A stretch of 64,000 nt of DNA from Nannocystis pusilla (GTDB taxonomy: Bacteria > Myxococcota_A > Polyangia > Nannocystales > Nannocystaceae): positions 9,444,001 through 9,508,000 of the forward strand of contig NZ_JAPNKE010000002.1 of assembly GCF_026626665.1 (NCBI RefSeq). The letters are read 5' to 3'. The notes beneath the pieces are model-generated. The model was not told the DNA's origin and did no database searches. It was given only the letters and a program-made list of their open reading frames with translations. Positions 8,032-17,401 of this stretch are shown in pieces. Made by a program: the position numbers and the translations under genes. Each line of letters begins with the position of its first letter. Positions within the stretch are counted from its first letter, which is position 1.

Positions 8032-10256
8032 TCATTTGACTGTCGGGGCTTTGTCGGTCAGGGCGCTCTCGAAAAAGTCGGCGATTCGGGTCATCTCGGC
8101 CGGTTCGAAGGCGACGTAATGGCCGTCCTTGCCGGCGGGCGCGGGGAGCATGCGGGTGACGACGGTGAGCTGGCCGCCGCCGGCGTTGCCGGTGACCGGG
8201 AGCGCGACCTCGGGCAACCATTGGCCGGACGTCCAGCCGCAGGCGATCCGCTCGTTCTCGTCGGTGTAATCATCACAGGGCGGCTGGAACAGATTCTTGC
8301 CGGCGATCGGGGCGCCGAGGCCGATGGCGAGGTTGCCGGCGGCGCGCAGCGGGCTGTAGCTGTCGACGTGACCGATGTAATTCAAGACGTGCTTGGCCGG
8401 GACGCCGCCCTGCGGGCGGCGGCGAATCAGCGGTGCGGTGTTGTCGGCGTCGGAGCGATTGACGAAGGTGTTGAGCAGGACGAGCATCGGGTGCGGCGTG
8501 TCGAGCGGGCGGTCGGGGCGCTCCTGGAACGCCAGCTGCAACAATTCGCGGGGAGCCAGCGGGTCGCCGCCCGCCGGGTTCTCGACCTTGGGCTCCTCCT
8601 TGCCGAGCAGGGTGCGCGGCAGCTTGGCCCCGCCGCCGCTCAGCACCGCGGCGCGCACCAGCGGCTCGAACGGCAGGAACAGCGCGCCCGATTGGCGCCC
8701 TGGCTGTGGCCCATGAAGAACAGCGCGCTCGCGTCGAATCGCAGCACCTGGCCCTCGAGCAAGGTCGCGTCTTGCCACTCCTCCGCCAGGCGGACCGCGG
8801 TGAATTGATCGATCGCCCCCTGCACGATCGTGTCGCGCGCCGACTCGGGGTTGTAGACGTTGAACACCAATTGATCGACGTCGAGGCCGCCGACCTCGCC
8901 GTCGTCGTCGCTGTCGTTGCGGCGCTCGCCGTGCATCACGCCCTCGAGGGCGATCGTCGCCAGGCCGCGCCCGGCCAGCGCGCGGGCGGTGCCGTCGATC
9001 AGCGGGCTGCGGAAGCCGCCGCCGGTGCCGTGGGCGTAGACCACCGCGGGCCAGCCCGCCGCGGGCGCCGGGCCGGCCGGCAGGGTGAGGCTGAAGCAGG
9101 CGTCGAAGCTGCTGCGCTGGACCGGCATGCCGCCCTCGACGTCGATGCGGCCGCCGATCTCGGCGTACGGCGGGATGCCCTCCTGGAAGATCGGCAGGCG
9201 CACGCGGCCCTGCACCTCGAGGTGGTCCGGCGACGGCGCGCCGCACTCGCGCTCGGCCCGCTCGTCGGCGGTGAGGCCGGGGAAGCCGGAGCACGGGCTC
9301 GGCCCGGCCGCCTGGCACAGGTGCAGGTCGGAGACGTAGAGCGGGGCGGCCCGCGCCGCCGCGCGCGCGCCGACGAGGACGTCGGTGTTGGCGGCGGTGG
9401 TGAAGACGCTGCCGCCGATCAGCTCGCCGGCGGCGACGTCGACGCCGGCGCCGTTCTCGGCGCTGGCGAGGAACTGCCGCAGCGGGGCGAAGGTGTCCCA
9501 CGCGGCCTTGCGCCGGGCGTCGGCCGGGGCTGTCCCTTGGAGCATGGCCGAAAAGTCAGCGTCCGGGCTGAACCGGTCGCCGTCGACGGTGCGCAGCTCG
9601 TCGGTGATCAGCACCGCGTAGGTGGTGCCGGGGTCGAGCGGGACGCCGTCGATCGTCTCGACGGCGAGCCAGTTGCGGCAGATGTAATTGTTGCCGCTGG
9701 TGTCGCCGTTCTTGGCGCTGTACGACAGGCCCTCGAGCTTCTTGCCGTAGCTCGGGTGGTCGGGGTCGATGTTGACGATGAAGATGCCCTGCGGGCTGCC
9801 GATGCCGTGGGTGCTGCGAAAGAGGACCGCGCTGTTGACCGCGAAGCCCGGGGCGTCGGCGCGCAGATGCGACAACCAGCGCCCGACGACGCTGCCGAAG
9901 GCGGGGTCGAGGTCCGGGGGCGGGCTCGGGAAACCGGTGAGGTCGATGCCGCCGCCGCGCCGGCGGGCGTCGAGCGGGAAGGGCAGGCGGAAAAAATCGC
10001 GGCCGCCGACCCGGCCGGCGTCGAGGTCGAAATAGATCTTCGGCCCGGACTCCTGCTCCTCGGCGGGCGGCGCGCAGGCGACGCCGGGCCAAAAACCAGG
10101 CGGTAGCTCGGCGCCGGTGGTCGGCTCGCCGGTGGTGGTGGTGGTGGTGGTGGTGCCGTCGCCGTTTCCGCCGCCCTGGGAGGCGGTCGAGCCGTCTTCC
10201 TCAAAACCACACGCGAACGGAAACAGGAGCACGACGAGGCGGGGGGACCATCGCAT
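8032..10256 (-). CDS. Alpha/beta-hydrolase lipoprotein (lipase/esterase-like), frameshifted
   Basis: It starts at MRWSPRLVVLLFPFAC (lipidated Cys16), then a Gly/Thr linker with eight consecutive Thr codons (10133-10156), a ~300-residue N-terminal domain of bacterial virulence-factor-lipase type, and an alpha/beta hydrolase domain with the oxyanion motif YAHGTGGG and the nucleophile elbow FMGHSQGA. Directly after that Ser the frame breaks. The continuation (SGALFLPFEPLVRAAVLSGGGA … to the C-terminus at 8032) is in another frame, and one missing base at about 8693 restores GHSQGAQSGALF. A plausible acid/His pair lies in the C-terminal part (GHYVAFEP). It is likely a secreted, membrane-anchored esterase; the substrate is unknown. 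Confidence 0.8.
9527..9564. repeat. 14-bp-period palindrome element inside CDS (degenerate, 3 units)
   Basis: GGGGCTGTCC, CTTG, GAGCATGGCC, GAAA, AGTCAGCGTC. The phase is kept but the decamers are weak. Confidence 0.35.
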
Positions 10257-10687
10257 GCCAAGAAATATACCAGCGATGTGCGGGACCGCGCAACGCGCCG
10301 CAGCCGGTCGATGCACGTACACGGGCTGCTCTCGGTGACTACAGACTGGGAGTGCCCCCAATCGCCGCGATTGCTGATAGTGCGACCGCCCATGATTCGT
10401 CGGCTTCGCCGCACGGTCCGTCAGGCGGGCCGCAGCGGGGCAGCAGGAGGCAAGGGGAAATTCTTGCGGGTATCGCCCTGCCGCGATAACGTTGCGAACG
10501 CGCGCGATAACGCACGAGAGGTGATTCCGCGGACTCCGCTCCAAGCGGCCGCCAGAAGGCCGCTAGAGGCCTCGTAGCTGGTTGCAGTCCTCGTTTGCGG
10601 GGTATTTCGGTCACGACGAGCACATGACTTGAGAGGCTGTGCCTCCATCGCTGCGACCGCGATTTCGAAGGTCCGCGCGGAGGTGTT
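10257..10687. other. Intergenic stretch, no gene seen
   Basis: Divergent region between the hydrolase lipoprotein (minus) and the STAS relic (plus). Both promoters should lie here. It is less GC-rich than its surroundings near 10260-10400 and 10590-10690, but I could not fix a -35/-10 pair. Short open frames here have no credible start or composition. Confidence 0.4.
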
Positions 10688-11200
10688 ATGGCATCGATCG
10701 TGACGACGACCGCGCGGAGGCCCGCGGACCAGCGCTTCGGCGGCCACCTGAGGCCGGGACGCCGCCCGACTGGCGGTGATGTCCGCGTCGAGCGAACGAG
10801 ACCAGAGGCGCTCCATGCGGCAGTGCGGGCCCGCCCGCCGGCGACGACGCGGCTGGTCGGGGCGACGACGGCCGGGGAGATCGATCACGAACGGATGCCG
10901 ACCGTCGGTGTCGTCGATCAGGAGCGCGCCGCGGCGATCTCCTCGCGTACCCTCGAGGAGGTCACTGCCACCGACGACGCCCGCACCGCGGCGCACGTGG
11001 TCGCGCTGGCCCGCGCGACCCGCCTGCTCGGAGCCCGCTGCATCGTCTGCGGCCTGCAACCCGCGGTGGCGGGGGTGATGGTGAGTCTCGGGCTCGAGTC
11101 GACGGCGCTGGCGGCGACGCGCGACATGGCGGGGGCGCTGGCGGAGATCTTGCGCGCCTGGACGGCCTCTCGCGCGCAGTCGAGGCCGCCGAGCGCGTAG
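10688..11200 (+). pseudogene. STAS-domain relic related to the RsbR-like proteins
   Basis: 170 residues. The C-terminal part (TAAHVVALARATRLLGARCIVCGLQPAVAGVMVSLGLE) aligns with the STAS C-terminal half of the three RsbR-like proteins at 21.6, 29.2 and 30.4 kb, and MPTVGVVDQERAAAI aligns with the start of that STAS domain. About 30 residues between them are missing, including the central 'ILDLTGV' strand, and both PAS domains are absent. The phosphorylatable Thr position reads ATDDARTA instead of VDTGTA. It therefore looks like a deletion derivative that no longer works as a stressosome scaffold. The LVGATTAGEID stretch resembles a FIST-domain motif, so a chimera is possible. It may still be translated. 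Confidence 0.5.
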
Positions 11201-11369
11201 GCCGCGATGGGGACGATGCGGCGCCGTTTCGTTGCCTCTGCAAGGAGCGATGCACGCCGGCGATTCGCGCGACGTTCGCAGCCGTGAAACTCTTGCGAGC
11301 GAGCATACAAAAACGGCGAATGCTCGGGCCTTGCTGCGTCGCGCGGTTTCGGCGTATCGCGACCCTGTC

Positions 11370-12179
11370 ATGATGACGACGATCGCCGCCGAGCTGCAGG
11401 CCGCAGCCAGACGTCTCGCGGACGAGGTGCGGAGCCTCGCGTTCTCCGAGCCGATCACGCACGTGTATCACCCGCTCGACTACGCGTGGGCGCCCCACGC
11501 CGCGTACATCGCCGCGTACGGGCGCGGGCGCAAGGACGTGGTGTTCCTCGGCATGAACCCGGGGCCGTTCGGGATGACGCAGACGGGGGTGCCGTTCGGC
11601 GAGGTCAAGGCGGTGCGCGACTTCCTGAAGATCGAGGCGCCGGTGTCGCGACCGGCGCGCGAGCACCCGGAGCGGCCAGTGCAAGGCTTCGCGTGCACGC
11701 GCGCCGAGGTCAGCGGCTCGCGCCTGTGGGGCGCGGTGGCCCAGCGCTGGGGCGCCGCGGAGCGGTTCTTCGACCGCCACTACGTCGCCAACTACTGCCC
11801 GCTCACCTTCATCGAGGCCAGCGGCAAGAACTTCACGCCCGACAAGCTGCCCGCCGAGCAGCGCGCCCCGCTCGAGGCCGCGTGCGACCGCCACCTGCTG
11901 CGCCTGGTCGAGCTGCTCGAGCCCACGTGGGTGATCGGCATCGGCGCGTGGGCCGAGAAGCGGGCGCAGAAGGTCGTCGGCGCGCGGGCCAGGATCGGCA
12001 AGATCCTCCACCCGAGCCCGGCGTCGCCGATCGCCAACAACGGCTGGGCCGAGGCGGCCGCGGCCGACCTCGCCGCGCTCGGGGTCTGTCCGCTCGCGGG
12101 CCTGCTGCAAGAGACAGGTCCGAAGACACAGGTCGAAAAGGTCAGGCGCGCCGCCGGTCGCAGGGCGTCCGCGGGCTGA
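11370..12179 (+). CDS. SMUG1-like single-strand-selective uracil-DNA glycosylase
   Basis: 269 residues from the ATG at 11370, with a second ATG at 11373; the open frame upstream lacks coding character. FLGMNPGPFGMTQTGVPFGEV (residues ~52-72) is the SMUG1 active-site signature (water-activating GMNPGPFGM), and ILHPSPASPIANNGW is the His-Pro-Ser DNA-intercalation loop. The enzyme removes uracil and oxidised pyrimidines from DNA, starting base-excision repair in the cytoplasm. Bacterial SMUG1 homologues are patchily distributed. The C-terminal ~35 residues after PLAGLLQETG are basic and run through a 14-bp-period element, so they may be an acquired tail. It stands alone on the plus strand, 58 bp before the flavoprotein gene, and could be co-transcribed with it. 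Confidence 0.88.
   Translation: MMTTIAAELQAAARRLADEVRSLAFSEPITHVYHPLDYAWAPHAAYIAAYGRGRKDVVFLGMNPGPFGMTQTGVPFGEVKAVRDFLKIEAPVSRPAREHPERPVQGFACTRAEVSGSRLWGAVAQRWGAAERFFDRHYVANYCPLTFIEASGKNFTPDKLPAEQRAPLEAACDRHLLRLVELLEPTWVIGIGAWAEKRAQKVVGARARIGKILHPSPASPIANNGWAEAAAADLAALGVCPLAGLLQETGPKTQVEKVRRAAGRRASAG
12112..12149. repeat. 14-bp-period palindrome element near the gene 3' end
   Basis: AGACAGGTCC, GAAG, ACACAGGTCG, AAAA, GGTCAGGCGC, in the last codons of the SMUG1-like gene. Confidence 0.5.
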
Positions 12180-12237
12180 GGGCGGGCGCGGATCCGCCCA
12201 GGCGCGCCGCGCCGTCAGTCTTGGCTATAGTTCCCGC

Positions 12238-13677
12238 ATGCGCGAGCAGACGGTCGATGTCGCGGTGATCGGCGCGGGGACGGCGGGGCTCAACGCCAGG
12301 CGGGCGGCCGAGAAGGCCGGGGCGCACGCGGTGGCGATCGATCCGGGGCCGCTCGGGACCACCTGCGCGCGCGTCGGCTGCATGCCCTCCAAGCTGCTGA
12401 TCGCGGCCGCGGAGGCGGCGCACGCGGTCCGCGAGGCCAGGCACTTCGGCGTCCACGCCGGCGAGCCGCGCGTGGTCCCCGGCGAGGTGATGGGCCGCGT
12501 CCGCCGCGAGCGCGACCGCTTCGTCGGCTTCCAGCTCAAGGACGCGAAGTCGCTGAGCGAGCGCGGGCTGCTCATCGACGGTCGAGCTCGCTTCGTCGCG
12601 CCGAACGTGCTCGCGGTCGGCGACGACCTGCGGGTGACCGCGCGCCGGGCCGTGGTGGTCGCGGTCGGCTCGGCCGTGCGATTGCCGCCGATCCTGGCGC
12701 GGCTCGAGTCGTCGCGGGTGATCGACTCGGACAAGGTGTTCGAGCTCGAGGCGATCCCCGAGCGCCTGCTGGTGGTCGGCGCGGGGCCGATCGGGGTCGA
12801 GCTCGGGCAGGCGCTGGCGCGCCTGGGCACGCGCGTGACGGTGCTGTGCGCCGACGGCAAGGTCGCGGCGATCCGCGACCCCGCGGTGCTGGCGGCGGCC
12901 AAGTCGGCGCTGGCGCGCGAGATGACGCTGCACACGCGTTCGAACCTCGAGGCGGCCGAGGAGCGCGGGGACGAGGTGTGGGTCAGGTTCCGCGGCGAGG
13001 ACGGCGAGGTGTCCGAAGGGACATGGCCCCTGGTGCTGGCGGCGACCGGCCGCGCGCCGCGGCTCGGCGGCCTCGAGCTGGAGCGCGCGGGGGTCCTGCT
13101 CGACGACAAGGGCCGGCCGCGCGAGTTCGACAAGACCACGCTGCAGTGCGGCTCGGCGCCGGTGTTCATCGCCGGCGACGCGGCGGGGCTGCGGCCGCTG
13201 CTGCACGAGGCGATCGACGACGGCCAGATCGCCGGGCGCAACGCGGCGGCCTTCCCGGAGGTGCTGCCGGGCGAGCGCCGCGCGCCGCTGGCGATCGTGT
13301 TCACCGACCCGCAGGTCGCGTCGGTCGGCCGCCGGTTCGACTCGCTCGACCTGTCGACCTGCTCGATCGGCCAGGTCGACTTCGCCGACCAGGGCCGGGC
13401 GCGGGTGATGGCCAAGAACCACGGGCTGCTGCGCGTGTACGGCTCCGACGCCACCGGCGCGCTGCTCGGCGCCAAGCTGGTGGCGCCGGCGGGCGAGCAC
13501 CTGGCGCACCTGCTGGCGTGGGCGATCCAGAGCGAGCTGACGGTCGACCAGGTGCTGCGCCTGCCGTTCTACCACCCGGTGGTGGAGGAGGGCCTGCGCT
13601 CGGCGCTGATCGACCTGCGCACCAAGATGTCCGCAAAGACCGGTGGCGCTACTTCACGCAAGTCCAGTGGACCGTGA
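12238..13677 (+). CDS. Dihydrolipoyl dehydrogenase-like pyridine nucleotide-disulfide oxidoreductase
   Basis: 479 residues. FAD-binding VIGAGTAGLN is at residues 10-20. The redox-active disulfide is Cys43 and Cys48 in TTCARVGCMPSK (CX4C, class I). The NAD-binding Rossmann motif VVGAGPIGVELGQAL is near residue 180, the second FAD motif FIAGDAAG near 308, and the C-terminal dimer-interface active-site His/Glu in FYHPVVEEGL near 450. All catalytic elements are intact. Family members reoxidise dihydrolipoamide in 2-oxo-acid dehydrogenase or glycine-cleavage complexes; no E1/E2 genes are near, so a stand-alone reductase of another disulfide is possible. Its last 29 bp overlap the convergent DUF4215 lipoprotein gene. 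Confidence 0.85.
   Translation: MREQTVDVAVIGAGTAGLNARRAAEKAGAHAVAIDPGPLGTTCARVGCMPSKLLIAAAEAAHAVREARHFGVHAGEPRVVPGEVMGRVRRERDRFVGFQLKDAKSLSERGLLIDGRARFVAPNVLAVGDDLRVTARRAVVVAVGSAVRLPPILARLESSRVIDSDKVFELEAIPERLLVVGAGPIGVELGQALARLGTRVTVLCADGKVAAIRDPAVLAAAKSALAREMTLHTRSNLEAAEERGDEVWVRFRGEDGEVSEGTWPLVLAATGRAPRLGGLELERAGVLLDDKGRPREFDKTTLQCGSAPVFIAGDAAGLRPLLHEAIDDGQIAGRNAAAFPEVLPGERRAPLAIVFTDPQVASVGRRFDSLDLSTCSIGQVDFADQGRARVMAKNHGLLRVYGSDATGALLGAKLVAPAGEHLAHLLAWAIQSELTVDQVLRLPFYHPVVEEGLRSALIDLRTKMSAKTGGATSRKSSGP
13005..13028. repeat. 14-bp-period palindrome element inside CDS
   Basis: CGAGGTGTCC, GAAG, GGACATGGCC, within the dihydrolipoyl dehydrogenase-like gene. It encodes Val-Ser-Glu-Gly-Thr-Trp in a surface-loop position. 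Confidence 0.5.
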
Positions 13678-14834
13678 CGCAGAGCAGGGGCCCGAGGCCG
13701 TCCTGGCCGCAGGCGCCGCCGCCGTCGAACACCTGCTGGCCGTTGGACTGACAGCTGGTGCCGCCCTCGCAGTAGCCGCACACGTTGCCGCAGGTGCCGC
13801 CGATCTGGCCGACGCCGGCGTAGCCGAGGTTCTGGCAGATCAGCTCGTGGTGGTAGCTGCCCTGGTTGTTGGCGGAGACCCACGCCCAGTTGGCGTTGGC
13901 GTCGCACACGACCCACGGGGCGCCGGTGCCGGGGTCGTTGCCCTGCTGGCACTTCTGCGCGAACACCTCGATCTTGCACGCGGGTGAGCAGCCGTCGTTG
14001 GCGTTGACGTTGCCGTCGTCGCAGTCCTCGCCGGCAGCCGCGTTGATCTTGCCGTCGCCGCAGGCCGCGGTGGTGCAGTCGTCGTCGCACTGCGCGGTCT
14101 GGCCGCCGGCGTCGCACTGCTCGCCGGCGGTCGGATTGACCTTGCCGTCGCCGCAGGCGGACGCGGTGCAGTCGCCGTTGCACTGCGGGGTCTCGCCGCC
14201 GCCGTCGCACACCTCGACGCCGGCTTGCACGACGCTGTCGCCGCACTTGGCGACCGCGCAGGTGTTGAGGCACGCGTCCTCGTTGACGACGTTGCCGTCG
14301 TCGCAGGCCTCGCCCATCTGGACCACGCCGTCGCCGCAGGCGCCCGCCTTGCACGCGTTGCTGCAGGCGTCGTCGTCGACCTGGTTGCCGTCGTCACTGG
14401 GCCTCGGCGCCCATCTGGACCACGCCGTCGCCGCAGGCCGCGGCGACGCAGCTGTTGCGACAGGCGTCGGTGTCGATCTGGTTGCCGTCGTCGCAGGCCT
14501 CGCCCGCCTCGATGACGCCGTTGCCGCACACCGGGTCCGGCTCGCCGGTCGTGCCCATCGTCGCGGTGGCGGTGGCCGTGGCCGTGGCAGTGGCGTCGGT
14601 GGTGGCGTCGGTGGTGCTCGTGCTCGCTTCGCTGTCGCTGCCGCTCTCACCGGTCGAGGTCGGCAGGCTCTCGGTCGTCGGCGCCCCGGTGCTGGTGTTC
14701 TCGGCGGTGCTCGCCATCGGCATGGTCGGCGGTGCGGTCGTGAACGCGTTGGTGTTACCGGTGTCGAGCGCCTCGCCGCCGCTGCATCCTCCGAGCCAGA
14801 GCACCGCCAAACCCCCGATGATCGCGCGTACCAT
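13649..14834 (-). CDS. DUF4215 (Myxococcus Cys-rich repeat) lipoprotein, frameshifted
   Basis: It starts MVRAIIGGLAVLWLGGC (lipidated Cys17). A Thr/Ser/Ala linker contains a run of Ala-Thr pairs. Then come at least six Cys-rich repeats of the CGNGVIEAGEACDDGNQ type (DUF4215, a calcium-associated disulfide repeat frequent in myxobacteria), and a C-terminal domain with paired Cys ending …CVTVHWTCVK. The second repeat breaks at about 14395-14402: GDGVVQMGAEA is followed by a stop in its own frame, while SDDGNQVDDDAC continues in the other; four bases stand where the repeat consensus needs three. It is likely a surface protein; the partner is unknown. Its stop lies inside the convergent dehydrogenase gene, a 29-bp overlap. 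Confidence 0.8.
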
Positions 14835-15268
14835 GCGCCGATCTTCCCGGCGGCTCCGGGGCCCGTCAAGCCGACGCACAGGTCTCCGAGTGCCGAGCGG
14901 TAGGCATCCGTGCGCCCACGGATGGATCCGCGCGCGCGGGCCAGTCCGCGTGCGCGGTCCAGGTCGCCTCGCTGCCAATGATGACATGGTGGAAAGGGCA
15001 GGTGCGGTGATCGATGTACGAGCAACTGCGCCATCGCGGCGCGGCGGCGGGCTCGGCCGCAGGCGGCGAGGCGCACGATCTGCTGTGATTCGCGGGATCG
15101 TGGGACAATTGCCAATGCGCAAATTGCGCGACGCGCTGGTGTGATCATTCGAAGGCGCGCGATTCATCGCCGGCCGCGGGGCTGCAGCCCGCCACGGGTC
15201 GACAGCCGCCGCCTCGCACAGGGTTTCAGCACCCCCGTCGATGGACGGCTTGGAAAGGAACAGTCGTC
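14835..15268. other. Intergenic stretch with a 13-bp palindrome
   Basis: Divergent promoter region. The part near 15090-15170 is locally AT-richer and contains GCGCAAATTGCGC (15117-15129), a perfect 13-bp inverted repeat about 140 bp before the Cys-rich lipoprotein start. It could be an operator. No gene is supported in the interval. Confidence 0.4.
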
Positions 15269-15850
15269 ATGAATCACGCCTTCAAAGTCCTCTTCGTCCT
15301 CGCGCTCGCCGTCGGCTGCGACCAGCAAGACATGCTCAAGAAGGAGATCGCCGTCGCCTCGGCGGCTCCCAAGGAGGGCAAGGCCACCGCGCCCGCCGTG
15401 GTCGCGCCGAAGACGGCGGCCTCGGCCAGCGGCGTCGGCACCTTCGCTACCCTGTCGGACTGTCTGACCTCGTGCGACGACATCCACGCGGCGACCGACC
15501 GCAAGACCTGCCGGCTCAACTGTGACACCGCGTACGGCGCCGAGGCCCGCGGCGCCGCCGAGCCGACCGAGAACGACGCGATCGCCCGCATCACCTCGTG
15601 CCTCGGCAGCTGCAACGGCAGCCAGGACGGCGACGCCTGCGCCAACTCGTGCAACACGATGGCGGACCAGGCGGACTTCTCGCCGCCGCCCGAGGTGCTC
15701 ACCAAGCTGTCGTCGTGCGTCAAGCTCTGCCACACCGGCAAGGGCGTGCGCGCGACCGACCAGGCCACCTGCGAGCTCAACTGCGCCCAGGTCGCCCGCG
15801 TCGAGGCCACCCCGCCGCCCAAGGCCGTGCCCGCTGCGCCGGCCTCGTGA
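15269..15850 (+). CDS. Lipoprotein with three twin-CX3C helical hairpins
   Basis: 193 residues. The signal peptide MNHAFKVLFVLALAVGC has its lipidated Cys at 17, and AAAGGA lies upstream as ribosome site. After an Ala/Lys-rich spacer the protein has six CX3C motifs in three pairs: CLTSC-11-CRLNC, CLGSC-8-CANSC and CVKLC-14-CELNC. Twin CX3C pairs define disulfide-locked alpha-hairpins, as in mitochondrial small Tims and plant alpha-hairpinins; the resemblance is one of pattern and does not prove homology. Three such hairpins on a lipid anchor would make a rigid periplasmic or surface module. No function is known to me. It ends 97 bp before the convergent P450 gene, with a multi-unit palindrome element between them. 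Confidence 0.8.
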   Translation: MNHAFKVLFVLALAVGCDQQDMLKKEIAVASAAPKEGKATAPAVVAPKTAASASGVGTFATLSDCLTSCDDIHAATDRKTCRLNCDTAYGAEARGAAEPTENDAIARITSCLGSCNGSQDGDACANSCNTMADQADFSPPPEVLTKLSSCVKLCHTGKGVRATDQATCELNCAQVARVEATPPPKAVPAAPAS

Positions 15851-15871
15851 GCCGCGAATCCGCGAATCATG

Positions 15872-15909
15872 GGACATGGCCCTCGGGTCATGTCCTTTGG
15901 GTGACTCGT
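15872..15909. repeat. 14-bp-period palindrome element between convergent genes, 3 units
   Basis: GGACATGGCC, CTCG, GGTCATGTCC, TTTG, GGTGACTCGT. It lies between two convergent stop codons and can form a hairpin in either transcript, so a bidirectional terminator role is plausible. Confidence 0.65.
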
Positions 15910-15946
15910 GCAAATGCGAGGTGTCTGAAAGGCCAGCTCGGCGGTT

Positions 15947-17356
15947 TCAGGCCCGCGGCCTGCGGCGGATCCGGCAGCGCAACTCGCGGGTGGGTGACAG
16001 CACACCGAGGCCGGCGCGGGTCTTGTCGAGCGGCGGCAGGCTCGGCTCCAGCAGCTCGATGTCGAGTCGCGTGAGGGCGAGGCCGGCGAACAGCATGACC
16101 TCGTTGTTGGCGAGGAAGCGGCCGGGGCACATGCTGACGCCGCCGCCATAGGGCATCAGCGGGATCGGCACGCGCTGGCCGCCCTTGCTGAATTGCCGCG
16201 GGCCGCCGCCCTCGGACAGGAAGCGGTCGAAGCGGAAGCGCTCCGGGTCGGCGAAGATCTCCGGATCGCGGTGCATCAGCTGGGGGCACAGCGCGACCCG
16301 GTCACCGGCTCGCAGCGCGACCGTGCGGCCGTCGGCCAGGGCGAGCTCGCAGTCGCGGTGGACCAGGCGGATCGTCAGCGATTCGCTGCACAGCCGCAGC
16401 GACTCGCTGATGCTGCTGAACAGTTTGGGCAGGCGCTTGAAGTCGGCGAAGCCGCGCTCCTCGACCTCGGCGACGATCGCGGCCCGGCCCGGCGGGTCGC
16501 ACAGCAGGTGCGCCAGCGACCAGAAGGCCGCCGGCAAGGTGTTGGCCTGCGAGGCCCACACGATCGCGGCCTGCAGGTGCTGGCGATTGCGCGGGGTGGT
16601 CGTCCGGGCCAGCAGGAGGTCGCGCGCGCGGATGAAGGCGCTGGCGTCGGGGCGCATGCGGTCGACGCGGGCGAGCAGGCGCTCGCGGGCGCGGAGCAGC
16701 CCGGGGAACGCGCCCGCCGGGACGCCCGCGGCCAGCAGCGGGAACCATCGATCGGTGCGCTGGAAGTCGCGCAGCGCGGCGTCGTCGGCGATGCCCTCGC
16801 CGTACAGGGTCTCCATGCCGGCGGCGAAGATCACCCGGGCGCTGAAGTCGAACAGGCCCTCCTCGCGCCAGTCGTCGCCGGTGAAGCGGTCGAAGGCGAC
16901 GCCCAGGCGCTCCTCCATGCGCGCGGTCAACGGCGCGAGCGCGGCGTTCTTGAGGTGGTCGTGGTAATAGCGCTCGAGCTCGTCGAGCTCGGGGCCGGCC
17001 GGCGGCGAGAAGTAGCCGAACGCGCGCGTGCCGATCTCCTGGCCGATCTCGTGGAAGGTCAGGTTGTCCTGGGCTTTGAGCACGTGCGGGTAGCTGAACG
17101 GGTCGCACACGAAGTGCATGCGGCGACCTGCGACCAGCAGGGTGAAGACGTCGCCGTGCTCGCGCTGGCACGCGCGCAGCAGGGCGGTCAGGTCGCGCCC
17201 CATCTCGAGCGCGTGGCCGAGGAAGGGCAGGCGCGGGCGGACGATCGGCGGCTCCCCGGCTCGCCGCGCCCCGCCGATCATACGAATGGCGGCGCGGTCG
17301 GTGGTGCGGACGATGGCGGTGCGGAGCGACGCGAGCATCGCCGCGGATTGTATCAC
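15947..17356 (-). CDS. Cytochrome P450, CYP7/CYP8-like
   Basis: 469 residues. The heme-thiolate motif is PYGGGVSMCPGRFLA (Cys near 410), and the K-helix ExxR is in SISESLRL. The I-helix reads WASQANTLPAAFW: the usual acidic-Thr oxygen-activation pair is replaced by Asn-Thr-Leu-Pro. This helix form is characteristic of the CYP7/CYP8/CYP39 clan (bile-acid 7-alpha-hydroxylases, prostacyclin synthase), not of ordinary bacterial P450s. The N-terminus has no strong membrane anchor. Substrate guesses are a sterol or an oxidised lipid; Nannocystis is known to make sterols, which makes the former attractive. It lies 37 bp downstream of the amidase gene on the same strand, probably one transcript. Confidence 0.85.
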   Translation of the reverse strand: MIQSAAMLASLRTAIVRTTDRAAIRMIGGARRAGEPPIVRPRLPFLGHALEMGRDLTALLRACQREHGDVFTLLVAGRRMHFVCDPFSYPHVLKAQDNLTFHEIGQEIGTRAFGYFSPPAGPELDELERYYHDHLKNAALAPLTARMEERLGVAFDRFTGDDWREEGLFDFSARVIFAAGMETLYGEGIADDAALRDFQRTDRWFPLLAAGVPAGAFPGLLRARERLLARVDRMRPDASAFIRARDLLLARTTTPRNRQHLQAAIVWASQANTLPAAFWSLAHLLCDPPGRAAIVAEVEERGFADFKRLPKLFSSISESLRLCSESLTIRLVHRDCELALADGRTVALRAGDRVALCPQLMHRDPEIFADPERFRFDRFLSEGGGPRQFSKGGQRVPIPLMPYGGGVSMCPGRFLANNEVMLFAGLALTRLDIELLEPSLPPLDKTRAGLGVLSPTRELRCRIRRRPRA

Positions 17357-17377
17357 GCGGCGATCGACGGACGCGGG

Positions 17378-17401
17378 TTACCTGTCCGAAGAGTCATGTC
17401 C
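17378..17401. repeat. 14-bp-period palindrome element across a stop codon
   Basis: TTACCTGTCC, GAAG, AGTCATGTCC. The TGA of the amidase gene (17394-17396) lies inside the second decamer, between the amidase and P450 genes. Confidence 0.6.

Noticed and set aside
10133..10156. Phase-variable trinucleotide repeat
   Set aside because: Eight Thr codons in a row do occur in the hydrolase lipoprotein linker, but a change of 3 bp would not alter the frame, so it cannot switch the gene.
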